Below are positions 49,620-61,600 of a DNA stretch of 64,000 bases, piece after piece; the stretch's first letter is position 1, and the number at the start of each line of letters is the position of its first letter. The notes beneath the pieces are model-generated. The model had not been told where the DNA came from and made no database searches. It saw only the letters and a program-made list of their open reading frames with translations. Position numbers and translations under genes: made by a program. Origin of the DNA: Byssochlamys sp. IMV 00236 (taxonomy: Eukaryota > Ascomycota > Eurotiomycetes > Eurotiales > Thermoascaceae); assembly GCA_001931875.2 (NCBI GenBank), contig MSJH02000812.1:806001-870000 (forward strand), read 5' to 3'.

Positions 49620-50480
49620 ATGCCGCGTCTCGACGAAAGCACCGACGCCCTCCTGCGCGTCGGTTCAGATGCCCAGAAGCACGTCCGACGTGTCTGGCAC
49701 GGATTCTCCGACTTCGTCCTCCGTGACAATGTGTTGGAAGTCTCTATGGGTTTGATGTAAACACCTCTTGCCCCCCTGATACGCATAGCCTGCAACTGGA
49801 AGCAGCTTTGAGTAACGTTCTCTCCGCCCAATTTTACTAGTATCGCCGGGGCGTTCACCAAAGTAGTCACGTCGTTCATATCCGATATAGTGCTCCCGAT
49901 AATCTCGCTGCTTCCTTTCCTAAGTCGGAATTTGGATGACAAGTTTGCGGTCCTGAAGCCAGGACCGAGCTATGTGAGTGATGGGTATAATACGCTACAG
50001 CAGGCGCGCGATGATGGTGCCTTGGTTATGGCTTATGGGTATGTGAATAATATCGAAACTATACACTCTCGCTCCCCAATCCTTAAAAAAAGATACACAC
50101 TGCACATACTCCAACTTCCATGAGACGGCATATAGAACGAACGATAATATACTTACTAATTCCCCTTTTCTGATTACCAGTGCATTCCTAAACCAAATTG
50201 GCGGCCTCTTCGGTATCTGTCTCGCCTTATACGGCGTCGCGAAACTTCTGATGTCTCTCAGTCATGATGGACTTATCAAGAGTCTGGTTCCATGCAGATA
50301 TTGCGGGAAGAAGATCCACGAAGCGGTAAGTTAAAGACCCTAAAAAAAACGATTGTGTTCCCTATATGTAGGGTCATGTATCAATGATGTATGGTGTTGA
50401 TAAAACGCATATAGGCCAAGCGGTGTATTTTCTGCTCTAGTTGGCAGGATGGAAGAGAAGATCTTCCACCTTCTCAATGA
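49620..50480 (+). CDS. MscL-type mechanosensitive channel with C-terminal double CxxC
   Basis: Four exons (49620-49756, 49841-50038, 50181-50325, 50415-50480) encode 181 aa. The protein resembles bacterial large-conductance mechanosensitive channel MscL, which opens under membrane tension to release solutes. Residues 31-70 match the MscL N-terminal helix and first membrane helix: DFVLRDNVLEVSMGLIIAGA and FTKVVTSFISDIVLPIISLL compare with [20 protein letters not shown] of E. coli. A loop of about 40 residues follows, then VMAYGAFLNQIGG and the second membrane helix LFGICLALYGVAKLL. The tail after residue 148 differs from bacterial MscL. It has C150, C153, C164 and C167 in two CxxC pairs, like a small zinc ribbon. 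The last exon supplies the second pair, and all three introns keep the frame. The spliceosomal introns show it is a resident fungal gene. Confidence 0.88.
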
Positions 50481-52115
50481 GCGAGTCGGTGATGATTGCG
50501 GGTGCTTTAGAGAGAGATCATGGTTTTGCCAATAAAGCCAATGGCTGGCTATCGTCGAATTCGAGAACCACGGAAAAGTGAGTTCCCATTAAGTATTGGG
50601 AGGATCCTGAGATCGAACGGCAGTCCTTCAAATTTCGATATATCTCACAGATGCAGGGAAGATGGAATTGTACGAAACCTATACGGATACTGGAAGAGCA
50701 CGCACGATTCTCTCTATCCTGTGGCATTTTCTGATTATTGTTGATGTCATCTTCTATGTTCCTGCTTGGTTTGCTAGGACTTGGTTTCTCTTTTTCCATT
50801 ACGGTTGTTTTTGTCTTGTTTTCTGATGAGTCTTTGATTTTAGATCATGATGGCTGGGGTGATGTTGTATCTAGGGAGTAATGGAGTTAGTTCTTTTTGA
50901 TTATTTATTTATTTATTTTGCAAAGTTGACTTTCCAGCTAATTATAGGCAATCTTCATGGTTCCTGTCAGAAATCCAGGCAGACCAACAAGGAGTTCTCC
51001 TTTTTGGTCGACTGGCAGAAAGCCATCAGTTTCTAAATGTCCTCAATGTTTAAGGTCATAGTCCAGTATCCATTCTATTGGGGCCGCTGTCGAACATTTA
51101 CTGGAGTATCTGAAATGGTCAGACTGAGAGATGTCTATATTGATTTCTAGCTGTTTTAATTCAAAGGACTATGCAAGACCAACATGGCATTTTTTCTTTT
51201 CCACTCTTTTCTAAAAGCCTCGTCTCGAAAAAAACGGCTTGAGCCCTATCTCTGACTTCAAACTGATCCTCCGACACAATGCTGGTGATGTTATCAGGGA
51301 CCCGTTCTGTACGCTTCCTTAGACGACTTCATGCGCTCTTCACTACTGTCGAACGCTAGCTGCATCTTTAGCCTTTCGAGTTGTCCTTGCTGCGACCTTT
51401 TCTGGTAGAATTTACTCTCTGTGTTGCTAAGAATAACCATCGTGAGGGGTTGCGATCGTCCGAGGTTTGACTGGTTCCTAGCCCCAACTAAGTATGCAAC
51501 AACTTCGCGGGGATCCGAGCCAAATGTCCGGGTTGTTACAGGCGGGCTCCTGTTGGACCAGGCCTTTGCCCACACCGATGGCTATCACTGCTGGGGAACG
51601 ACCTGTCAGAAGGAGGAGATGGACAGCTGTAAGCGCCGATGGTTTGTGACGGACGGCACGACTTGCAGCGGCGGCACAGGGGCTGGAGGTCGCTTCACGT
51701 TGGGCCGTCGACTTCGCCATCCTCATTTGTTCTCTCGCGACTTGATGATCGGACTCGACCAGCCAGTCCTGGACCAAGTCCCGGCAGATGCTCGACTCCA
51801 GGGCCCCGATGTCTACTCAGAAACACGCGCTTGTTGACTCCTGCGCACCATGGACCTATCTTGTGCCCTGTCCGCCAGAGGCTCCGTCGTCGCGCCTTGG
51901 CGATGATTGTTGCAAAGCATACAAGTCCACATCTTCTTTCAACGCGCGATGGCTTTTGACTTGTTTCTATCTGGAAGCCAATGATACCTTCGTATATTGC
52001 TTTTGCTTGATGAAATACGCCCGCATGTTACCCTGATTCGTATCCTGTTGCTGCTTCAAGCGCATGTACTGGGCTATGGCTTGACAGCCTGCCCTCGTCC
52101 TGATATCGCGCCAAT
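50481..52115. other. Intergenic region upstream of the 1337-aa protein gene
   Basis: The first part is AT-rich 3' sequence of the MscL-like gene. From about 51.4 kb to 52.0 kb the composition is GC-richer and frames of 138 and 82 codons are open, but they match nothing I recognise and overlap in different frames. They could belong to a 5' leader or to a small unknown gene. Confidence 0.5.
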
Positions 52116-55100
52116 ATGAATAGGTTCGCCAGTCCTTTTCTCCTGAGAGTTTTTAAATCCAATCTTTGTCTTCTCGAGATCCTTTAGGATACTGACAGGT
52201 CATTTCATGCTGAAGCCGGTATACTGCGAGTAATGCAGGTGCAGAGCCGCCGCAGAGTCCTTATCCTGTTGGCCTCTCACCAGCATCTGCCGGCGCCTGG
52301 AATCAGCCGTCTCGACGACGCCGTGATGTGGTACAGCCGCCTGCACTGACGACATCATTCAATGGTCCTCTGAATCCAGGGCTGGGTGTTGCGCTGAATG
52401 TTGGTTACACGCCGACGCCGCTGTCGACCACTTCCCTCTCCAGTCCGTTCTCTCAAAGCCAGTCCACGTACCTGCCTTCACCTGGAGGGGCCACACGAGG
52501 GTCTTCACCGATGGCCCCGAGGAATCTGTCCTCCTACACGGCGCCCTATAATCCTCGCGAATGGGGACCGGTAGGCAGTGCATTATCCAATGCAGGGTCA
52601 GCTGCATACTCTCCAGACAATGGGAACCGAGCGCCGCAGCCTCCGCCGCAGCAGTCGGCCTCAGGTCTGTTGTGAATACTTTTTCTACGTACCATATAGA
52701 CATGCGCCCGCCATGAGTACTTGTACACAACCCAGGATCAACTATCTGACTTGTGGTCATAGATGCCCTGCCATCCCCTCCTCCGCCATACTCACCTCCT
52801 GCCCAACGTCAACCATCTAGGGACTTGGTCAATCAAACTATCTCACCGGCGGATTCAACGTCCTCTGGAGCAGGGACGTCCCAGTATTATACGCCAACAA
52901 GCGCTACAACTGCTGTGTCCGCAGAGACACTTTCGGAACCGCGACGACCAGGGTCTCGTTCTCGCCCGCTTTCTATGGTCCAAGCGAACAATGCGAGTAG
53001 TAGCATGCAGATGTCGTTTCCCCCTCCTCCGCCAGGTACGCCGGGTCCCGGGCCGTCCTCACGACCTGGCTCCGATAGGCAGCGCAAGGGGTTCAATTTT
53101 CCGTCTTTTGGACTGAGATCGAAATTATCATCTGGGCCAGCAAGGGCAGATGTGTCTCAGTCGCCGTCACCAGGTCCTAGCTACTCGACAACTGGAGCTC
53201 CGTACGCTGATAGCTCGTTGCGCCCGCCATCTGCCAAAAGAGCTGCCTCCACTGGAGCTATAAACAGCACTCCAAGTTCGTCAAGAGCGACAAGTGCGTC
53301 ACGCAGCGGATCACCTCCTGGGCGGGGCTGGGAACCTGGCATGCCTCTGCCCCCGCCTCCTCCAGGACCACCACCAGGGAGAAGGTCACATAGTACGGGT
53401 AGGACTTTGAATTCGCAATCAAAGCTTCCTGCCCACGGTTCGCCGAGTAATTGGCAATCGCCGGTGATGGGTACTCGTCTAGGTACTGTCCCTCCCACGC
53501 CAGCAGACTGGGTAGACGAGGACTCCGCACAGAACCACATTGCTGGAAATGGCGGACTATCTCATATTGACGTGGAAACTGATTCTCGAGAGCTAAATGA
53601 GCCAAGTGGTGACGGTATCGGTGAGCCCCAGGATAGCATTACTCGCCCTCGTCGATCTTCAAATGGAGGTCTGTTCCGAACGCCAGCCGTTAGGGACATG
53701 AGTGCAAGAGGTATTAGAGAGAGGCGCCTCGAGAGTTGGCATAAACGTCAACAAGCCTCCGAGCCCTCAGGTGCTGTGTCTAGCAACGGTAATCCGTGGG
53801 CTGACGCCATGCCCCAGGTTAGACCATCGAACCTTGTGCTCTCAGGGGCAGAGAGCCGTGAGATACATATGGAATCACAACAGTCTATTAAGTCTGCTCC
53901 TCTCAGCTCCACATATAGCACAGGCTCGGAGGGCGCAGGAGATAGCAGCCGGACCAGAATGTCTTCTGGCCTCTTTTCTAGCCGGTCTTCTTTCTCAACT
54001 CCTAGGCAAGAGCAGAGCTCTGCAGTTTCCCATCAGGACAGATTTGCTCATACGCCACCGTTCTCACCACACGGAGATCTTCATTCATCGATGCATCCAA
54101 AGGGCACTGGACAGGCTGTGCCTCCTAAAGCTCTTCCAACACCACCGCCGCAGTCAGCTCATGATACGTCCGCGACGGGGTTAGAGATAAGAGCCGAGCA
54201 GCGGCCTGTATCTCATATCCTCCATCTGCCCAATGAACCACCTATGATACCTCAACCCTTGAGTCCTCGGCGAGCCTCTGCCGAACAGCCGCCATCTATG
54301 GATCCCATTCTCAGGAGAGATGACCAATTCATGCGTGGGGCCGTGCAAAGACACCAGAGCTTCATAGAAAAGGAAGCAGTAGCTTCGAGCGAGTCTGAAG
54401 CTTTGCGGCTTTTCACTGATTATATCGTCTCTGAGTCTATCATTAGGAGTGAGCGATACTCTACTGCTTGGGAATCGGCTAACCTGGATATTCAACGCGT
54501 ACGGGAGACCCTCTTTCAACCTCCGGCGGAGTCAGCTACTGGCCAAGAAAGTAGCACCGCTAGACTACTATCTACCGGGAATCGACCTTTGAGAGGAGAA
54601 ACACGAGAAATGCGTATCGATACTCCACAATCTCGTCCTGAGTCTGCATGGTGGGCTAACTACCAGCCCTGTCTCTCACCTATTGCGAGTCTCAGCATGA
54701 GCAATGATGAGATGAGCTCGAGGGGTCGTGCACCAAGCCGCTGGTGGGAATCAAAAACAGGTTCTAGTAGCGAAGGAGGCGAACGCAAAGTGCAACGATC
54801 GAAGCGAGAGTCGAAATATATGGGTTTACAGCGGGAGCTGCGTGAGGCTATGCAATGGAGCAATGGACAGTCAGTTGCTGAGGTTCAGGAGGAGATTGGC
54901 ACTATCAAGTCGAGTTCGCAGCCCGTCGTCTATGGGCCTGATGAGTACCCTCCCGAGAAGGTGGGTTGGCACGAGCAGCCACCGCAGTCCCGTCCTGACC
55001 ACTCTTTTGGTGATCCAAGCGAGGAAGACCGGAAAATGGATATCTCAAGGCTCATTACACTGCCGCCCCCTTACCCACGTCATTACCCAGCTGTCAACAA

Positions 55101-56319
55101 CAGTCATCCGGACATGGTGACTTATCGAACCACGGTCAGATCTATCACAGACCTCTCTGAGATCAGGACGACCAGAGAGCGGCACAAGGCCCAGATGGAA
55201 AAGACTCGGGCAGACCACCAGGATAAGATACAGCAGAACCGTCTCCAGTTCAGATCAAACGTCCAAAATGAGATCCAGCGAGGCAACATTACATTCGCGG
55301 AGGCCGCCCAAGCTGAAGCTACTCTAGCCGACGAAGAGAAGCTGTTAGAAAAGGAGATGATCAAAAATGATTTTGTTTCTTTCCAGGAATCTGTTCTCCG
55401 GCCCATGCATACCATTCTCACCGAACGCATCAACAGGGCTACTGCTGGTATTGAGGAGCTGAGGGCTAAGTTGTCCGACGCTGCGCAGTATGGGACACCG
55501 GATCAAGCGCAAGAAGAAGGCGACGGGAAGCCAGAATTGCTTGAGATGCTCACACAGTTGAAGTGGCTGTTTGAGGCCCGCGAGCAACTACACCGGGAAG
55601 TCTACGATCTCCTCTGTGACCGAAACGAGAAGTATCGAGATGTGGTATCGTTGCAATACAGACAGAGCAATAACGAAGAAAAAATTCGTGAAACCGATTC
55701 CTTCTTCATCCAAGATGCGATGGATCGCCGCGTGCAGTATGAAACTGATACCCTCTCTCGTCTGGAGTCCTTTATGGATATTATCGAAGAGAATGTGGCG
55801 CGAGGAGTGGAGATCCAGCTCTCAGCATTTTGGGATATCGCTCCTTCGTTACTTGAACTGCTGCAGAAGTTCCCCGACGATCTGAAACGCTTGGAAATCC
55901 AGATACCAGCCAGTGAATACGAGGAGAGCCCTAGCTACCATGAGCACCCGCTGCAGTATCTCTACTCGCTGCTTACTCATGCGGAAAAATCCACATATCA
56001 GTATATAGAGTCGCAGACGAACCTTCTTTGTCTCTTACATGAAGTCAAGTCTGGTGTCATGGGCGCCAACTGCAAATTAATGGAAGCCCAACGTATCCGG
56101 CATGGCGAGGCGGAGGATGTGGTCCGGCACGAAATGCGTGAATCCCGCGCTCAAGAAGAGCGAGTTTTGATCACGGATCTGAAAGATAAGGTCTCCACAG
56201 TAGAAGGGCAGTGGACTGAGGCATTGGGTAGTCAGATCCAAGAATTACGAGAGCGTGTGAGAGACTTGCTCATCGCTGAAGGTGGTTGGGAAGAGGTAGA
56301 GCAGTTGGACGGGGTCTGA
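52116..56319 (+). CDS. Unrecognised 1337-aa proline-rich protein with C-terminal coiled coil
   Basis: The proposed exons are 52116-52123, 52216-52664 and 52763-56319, giving 1337 aa. I do not recognise the family. Residues 1-680 are low in complexity and rich in Ser, Pro and Gly, with poly-proline runs such as MPLPPPPPGPPPG that could bind SH3, WW or profilin partners. An island, RGIRERRLESWHKRQQ, stands out. From about 684 the protein looks folded, with SEALRLFTDYIVSESIIRSE. A long helical region runs from about 950 to the end: RERHKAQMEKTRADHQDKIQ, heptad-like segments and an acidic C-terminus. This layout suggests a cytoplasmic scaffold, perhaps at cortex or cytoskeleton, which is inference. 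The second intron is clear. The 8-nt first exon is a proposal: it starts MN and splices in frame with a CTGAC branch site before the acceptor, but its donor is the weak GTTCGC. Confidence 0.75.
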
Positions 56320-56662
56320 GGACTGCTGGTGTTCGATTTTGTTCTTTTTTATGCAAGATGATTTGCGATATTTACTAGATACCCCACATTCGTTTGTTAT
56401 GCTGAATCTACCATAGATATACGATTATTATTGTTTTCTTATTCGCGACAAGCAATCAGACGATACATACTACACGCTGGAGGGCGCAATATATGCTGTA
56501 CCAGTATATGTTTCTTATGAAGCTCTCTTGATTCGCCTCAGTAGTTAGCTCTAAAGAGCCATGTCCATAAGTAGCCTCAGTCGCTTTACCATAGTTCAAT
56601 GCAATGAAGTGACAGTTCTAGAATCAGAGCTTCATTGCTCCATCAGGGCCGCTGGGGCAACG

Positions 56663-56672
56663 GTCACGTGAC
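56663..56672. promoter_or_regulatory. GTCACGTGAC palindrome upstream of aha1
   Basis: This is a perfect 10-bp E-box palindrome about 190 bases upstream of the proposed aha1 5'UTR intron donor. The same CACGTG core with flanking A occurs before ade2 and vph1 in this window. A bHLH regulator is a reasonable guess, but nothing here shows which one. Confidence 0.45.
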
Positions 56673-56857
56673 GCAAGCGCGGAGTCCTTCTAGAGCTTTC
56701 CTTCGGCTCTCGCAACAATCTCTCTCCTCTCCAATATTAATCGATAACTCCCCGCCGTCGCAACGGTAACTCCCTCTCTTGCTCACCCCTCCTGACTGGC
56801 ATCGTTGATATACTCTCAGCAGAACCTCTTCTGTGGACAATCTATTTTGCGTGAACT

Positions 56858-57157
56858 GTAAGTGTTGTGTGATTTTTTTTTTCTGCCTTTGCCTTTTCAC
56901 CCAACCCCAAGCTTGAATTTTCGCGACCTGTCATCGTGAACACGAGTGTACATGGTCTGCATTTTATGATGAGAACTACAGCTGGCACCAGTCCTAGAAA
57001 GACTTGTACTCTTTTTGCTGCGGATTAGCTTTGCAAAGGGCCTCGAGCCCGAAATCTGACTTTGTGTGCGATTTTTCAATTGAAAAAACTCTGCGCTTTG
57101 GCTTTTTGAAAGTTCTTCGATGAGGATTCATTGCTAACATGATCTCTCTCTGCGCAG
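56858..57157 (+). other. Probable 5'UTR intron of aha1
   Basis: The 300-nt segment starts GTAAGT, has a perfect GCTAAC branch site at 57133-57138 and ends TGCGCAG 19 bases later. It lies wholly upstream of the aha1 ATG. The three signals together are strong, but no transcript data are available here. Within it, 56915-56927 reads GAA-tt-TTC-gc-GAC, close to a three-unit heat-shock element. Confidence 0.6.
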
Positions 57158-57342
57158 AACATAGCTTTCGGAGAGGATCTCTCCTATATCGAATCAATCG
57201 TTCAGTGTTGACAGCATCGTTGCTACCGTCACTGTCGCCGTAGACCAGAAAAGCTCTTCATACAGCTTACTACACAAGACAAGGCTCCCGAGTGCAGGAT
57301 AATTTTTTTTTCTTTGCTCTTTAAGATCTTTTCTACTACAAA

Positions 57343-58617
57343 ATGGTTCTTCACAACCCCAATAACTGGCACTGGGTGAACAAGGATGCCTCCGCCTGGG
57401 CCAAGGACTACCTGCAGGAGAATCTCTCTACCATCTCCGCTGAGGAGGATGGCGTGACTGCCAAGGTTGAGAAGGTCCTTAGCATGGATGGAGATGTAGA
57501 TGTGAGCCAGCGGAAGGGAAAGGTTATCACGTTATTCGATGTTAAGCTACAATTGGAGTACGAAGGTACGTCCTTGTATATCATGTTATCCAGCATAGAT
57601 TATTGTAATCCCTAGCACGATTCCTCGGAATTGTACTGATCGTATGCTGCAGGTAAGACGAAAGAAGGCGAGGCCGTCAGTGGCACCATCAACATTCCCG
57701 AGGTCGCTCACGACACCGAGGAGAATGAGTACGTCGTATGTTCCCTTTTGACCCCGTTCCTCCCGCCTTCCTAGGCCGAGAGCATGTAGCTTATGTCGCG
57801 TTGTTAAATAGTTCGACATCGACATCTATTCCGAGTCTTCTTCCAAGCAGCCTGTGAAGGATCTCGTTCGTGCGAAGATTGTCCCCCAGCTGCGAACGGC
57901 GCTTGCCAAGCTTGGGCCTGCTCTGATCACTGAGCATGGCAAGGACCTTCAGCATGCGCCCGGCTCCAACCCATCCAGCGGATTCGCGACTCCTACCTAC
58001 ATCCCTCAGACGAAGAAGGCTGCTACTCCTGAGCCTCCCAAGACTACCACCACCAGTACTGGTAAGGTGTCGGTAAACACGACAACTCTGAACACTTCGG
58101 ACGAGTTCCGCACCACTGCAGAGGAGCTGTACACCACGTTCACAGACCCGCAGCGTATTGCTGCGTTCACCCGTGGCCCTCCCCGTCAGTTTGAGGGCGC
58201 GCATGTTGGAGGCAAGTTCTCTATCTTCGACGGCAACGTCAGCGGCGAGTACGTGAAGCTGGAGAAGCCGACGTTGATCGTGCAGAAGTGGCGTCTGGCT
58301 CAGTGGCCTGAAGGTCACTACAGCACTCTGGAGATCAAGTTCGACCAGAACGATGTTGATCGGGTCACCAACATGCGGGTCTCTTGGACTGGTGTCCCCA
58401 TCGGCCAGGAGGAGGTCACCAAGCACAACTGGGATGGCTACTATGTGCGCAGCATCAAGCAGACCTTCGGGTACGTTACTCCTTTCTCTTGCACGCTCTC
58501 TCCATCACTCACACTGGCTTTCCCGCGAAGCTCTCCCAGATCACCATTTTCGTGGACGCGCTGGCTAATATGTATCCTTGTTCTCTTGCTCGCTATAGGT
58601 TTGGCACGATTCTCTGA
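57343..58617 (+). CDS. aha1: Hsp90 co-chaperone, activator of Hsp90 ATPase
   Basis: Four exons (57343-57565, 57653-57735, 57812-58470, 58599-58617) encode 327 aa, close to yeast Aha1 (350). The protein binds the Hsp90 middle domain in the cytosol and stimulates ATP hydrolysis, helping clients mature. The N-terminal domain begins MVLHNPNNWHWVNKDASAWA, which holds the conserved NxNNWHW motif. It continues with VDVSQRKGKVITLFDVKLQLEYEG and, after intron 1, KTKEGEAVSGTINIPEV. A Thr/Pro-rich linker (about 160-190) leads to the C-terminal AHSA1 domain, with FTDPQRIAAFTRGPP, GGKFSIFDGNVSGEYV and LIVQKWRLAQWPEGHYSTL. The last exon is only 19 nt and ends FGTIL-stop; without the splice the tail would be wrong. 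All introns are canonical. Confidence 0.96.
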
Positions 58618-61600
58618 GCGACTTCATCTGCATGGATATAAATCTCCCCAAAGGCTTCAGTAGACTTTGGCTGTTCTCCTTCACGATACGAAGCTTGTAC
58701 CAAATAGCCATCCAAGCAGTGACGGGCGTTGGTTGGGGATGTTCGTTCTTGCTTCCTTTTTCCTTTCCTTGGGGATCCGATTCGGTTGGGGCTTGATTGC
58801 TTATTACATCTGTATCCCTGATCCTTACACAACCATATTACAGCATGGCCTTGCATCAGTGTGTACTTCCTGATTGCTTGTGTCCTTTTCTACGATGAAT
58901 GATAGACAAAAGATAAGAAAATATAATGAAAGACATTAAGATCTGATACACTTTTCGAATTCAAACTGCATGTTCCTTTTTCCTGTAGAGTCGACCCGCC
59001 AAATGAGCGCTTGCTTTTATAGAAACGTTTGCAACTTCCCGCTCTAACATGAGTACTCCATATGAAATGGTGTGTTGAGCATATTGAAGTATTCAGCAAG
59101 CGTCGACCATGAGTCTTTGGTGCTGGATGTACTTAGTGCTGGGGGAATGTTCGAGAAGTAAATATCAATTAGAGAAGGATAAAATTGCTAAACTACTAAG
59201 TTATCTGCTGCAGTACTAATATATGTGCCCCCCCCCTTTCGACAAGGGAAAACAGCGTCCGCGCTGTTATGCTGTCTAAATACAAAATAATTGTTGAACT
59301 TTTCGCTGAGCTCCCGGTCTGATAGGATCAAGTGAGAGAAAAAGGACAGATTCCAGCAGAGATAGCAAGGTCAAATCCGTAAGCTCGTTCGAAGACGAAG
59401 TTTAGAGATATTCGGTAGTCTCCTGCAATCCACAGTAAGTATAGGGGCAGATGGTCTTTGGAGCCTTGGGAAAAGTTGCAAGAGACAGAGACGTGGCTAT
59501 CCTCGACGGATGATGGAGGTTCACAAAGGATGAAGGAGGAAAAAATAAGAAGGGGAAATAACAAATAGGCAGCAACAAAGAACCTGGCAGACATTTCGAG
59601 GAAAACCCATCGTTTCCCAGAATATAGGGCGTTTCCTTGTCGGTCCCGGAAGGGAGTTTCGATTTTTCGACTTGGTCCCGTTAGGGCTAATTCCCATGTG
59701 AATCGTTGTATTTGTCAGATTGTAGATTGGACTCGGTCCTACCATTGCTGCTCCATCTCTAGGAATTTGAATCTGGTTGACATCTTGAAGAATTGAAGAG
59801 TAGATATCCGGTTGTGTACGGCTTCAGAAATCTAGCAGAAGTTCCAGAAGAGGTGCAAATAGGTACTCTGAAATTCTTGTGGTATTAGACAGAAGATACA
59901 CAAGGGGATCTAGCCAGATACACAAGCTTCAGTCTAAACAGAGAAAGGCAGCGAAGATTACTTAGAGCTTCAGCAAGGCTAATTCCCAAGCTTGAGTAGG
60001 TGGAGCAGTCATGGCTGTCTTGGCTTTCCCTGACCCAGGACAAAGGGGACTGATCAGCCACCTGCGACTGATAGAGAGAAAAACTGAAGATATTTATACA
60101 CTTCCGAGGTGTAGGTATATCTTTCAAGCTCGTAGCAATAATTGGGGAAACTAGCCATCGTAAGGCCCATAGCATCTAGATACTCGACGGGTGGTCGTTG
60201 ACGTTGAATAGTATTGGGCAGTTCGGCATGCTCTGGAGCCTTGCGCTTTGGCCGATTGGAACTTCGCGGTGGCATTATAATTTCGATATATATGGTTGCT
60301 TGAGAAGTTATCGGTAAGATATGACTGAGAAGAATGCGGAGGTAAGAGATAAGGAATAAATGGGAAGATTCAGAAAGAAGTCCTATCACACATTTAATGA
60401 TAGGAGAAGTTACCAATATCTAATAACACAACCAATGGCCCCCTATAGTGCGGGAGACCTCTACTTTCCCAGTCAAGCTCCCGATCTCCATGCTCGTGAA
60501 GAAAATTCCTATTACAGTTCTTCAAAGTATCAATGAGCGCATGAACGAGATCGTCTCCTTTCGCGAGCCGGTCTGGGAACTCCTCCACGTGTCGTATGTG
60601 GTCAGCTTTAACGGAGAGATGGTGTCATCGAGATTTCGGCCCCAATAGCCTAAGTCTGGCTCTTTGCTCTCCTCGTTATAGAGGTAGTGGGGGTGGTAGG
60701 GTACCGACAGCGGGAAGAAGCATGGTTTCGAAGTGATAGGTTCGATGAGGGTACTATAGGAGATGGCAAAGCCGAAACTTATAATCTTTAGATGGCCTGA
60801 CAAAAGTAGAGAGAGAAATGTTAAAATGAGCTTGTCATGAAGAACCTGAAGTAACTCGTAATTTTGAATTGCTCGTTTGAGCATCATAAGTACGACTGCT
60901 AAGACCGTTAGTACTTAAGCAGTTGCTCAGGTCATCTGCAACCACACTTGATACTGAGGTTATAATCAACAGTCCCCATGACAGCAAGGCAGACGGGAGG
61001 CGGAGACAGGACAGGCGCAACAGGAACAGAGACAGGAACCGGCGCGGAGCCAGGGGCGGCAACAAGCACCAAGGCAGGGGAACCGTCTCGACGGACAGGC
61101 GCACCAAGAACTGAACATCGGCCGGGGCCGAAACAGCTGGGGTTTCCCCAGTGGCTTCCCCAGAGGTGTCACAGTGGGTTGTTATTATTTTCCTTGGTAA
61201 AGGCTGTAAGTAGTCTATCGACATAGGGGCGAGGATCGCGTCTATAGAGGCATAGGGTAAGTATGCCGCTGCGGAGGATGGAGTTAAGATATGCCCTTAA
61301 ACTGTCGACCTCAGCGGATTGGTCGCTGTATATTCTGGTGTTGAATAGATTGTAGGCATGTTTTTGGGTGTTGTAAAGTTTAATCACCAACTTCCAGAGC
61401 AGATTGGTGCGCATGGTTATTGATGTAACTGTCTGCACTTCTGATATAAGGTAGACAGTTCTCAGTGGTTATGAGGTTAATGTCTGCACGCCGGACGTGG
61501 TCCCTATAGAGGAACAGCGAGGCTTAGGTATATTGCAGAGCTTTATCCTCTCTAAATGCTGCTGTGCCCGCAGTCCAGCAGATTATGAAGCATAGACAGA

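Larger units (their letters stand above)
56320..57342. other. Intergenic region and 5' leader of aha1
   Basis: The 3' end of the 1337-aa protein gene is followed by the aha1 promoter. It has a perfect GTCACGTGAC palindrome at 56663-56672. A probable 5'UTR intron occupies 56858-57157. No other gene is seen. Confidence 0.65.

Noticed and set aside
51421..51837. 138-codon open frame upstream of the 1337-aa gene
   Set aside because: It resembles no family I know, overlaps other frames and lacks a clear promoter or intron context. It is left as possible leader sequence.
60394..60887. Kinase-like segment HLKIISFGFAIS on the minus strand
   Set aside because: It faintly resembles the region around a kinase DFG motif, but Asp is replaced by Ser and no other kinase motifs are found. 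The frame is also broken.
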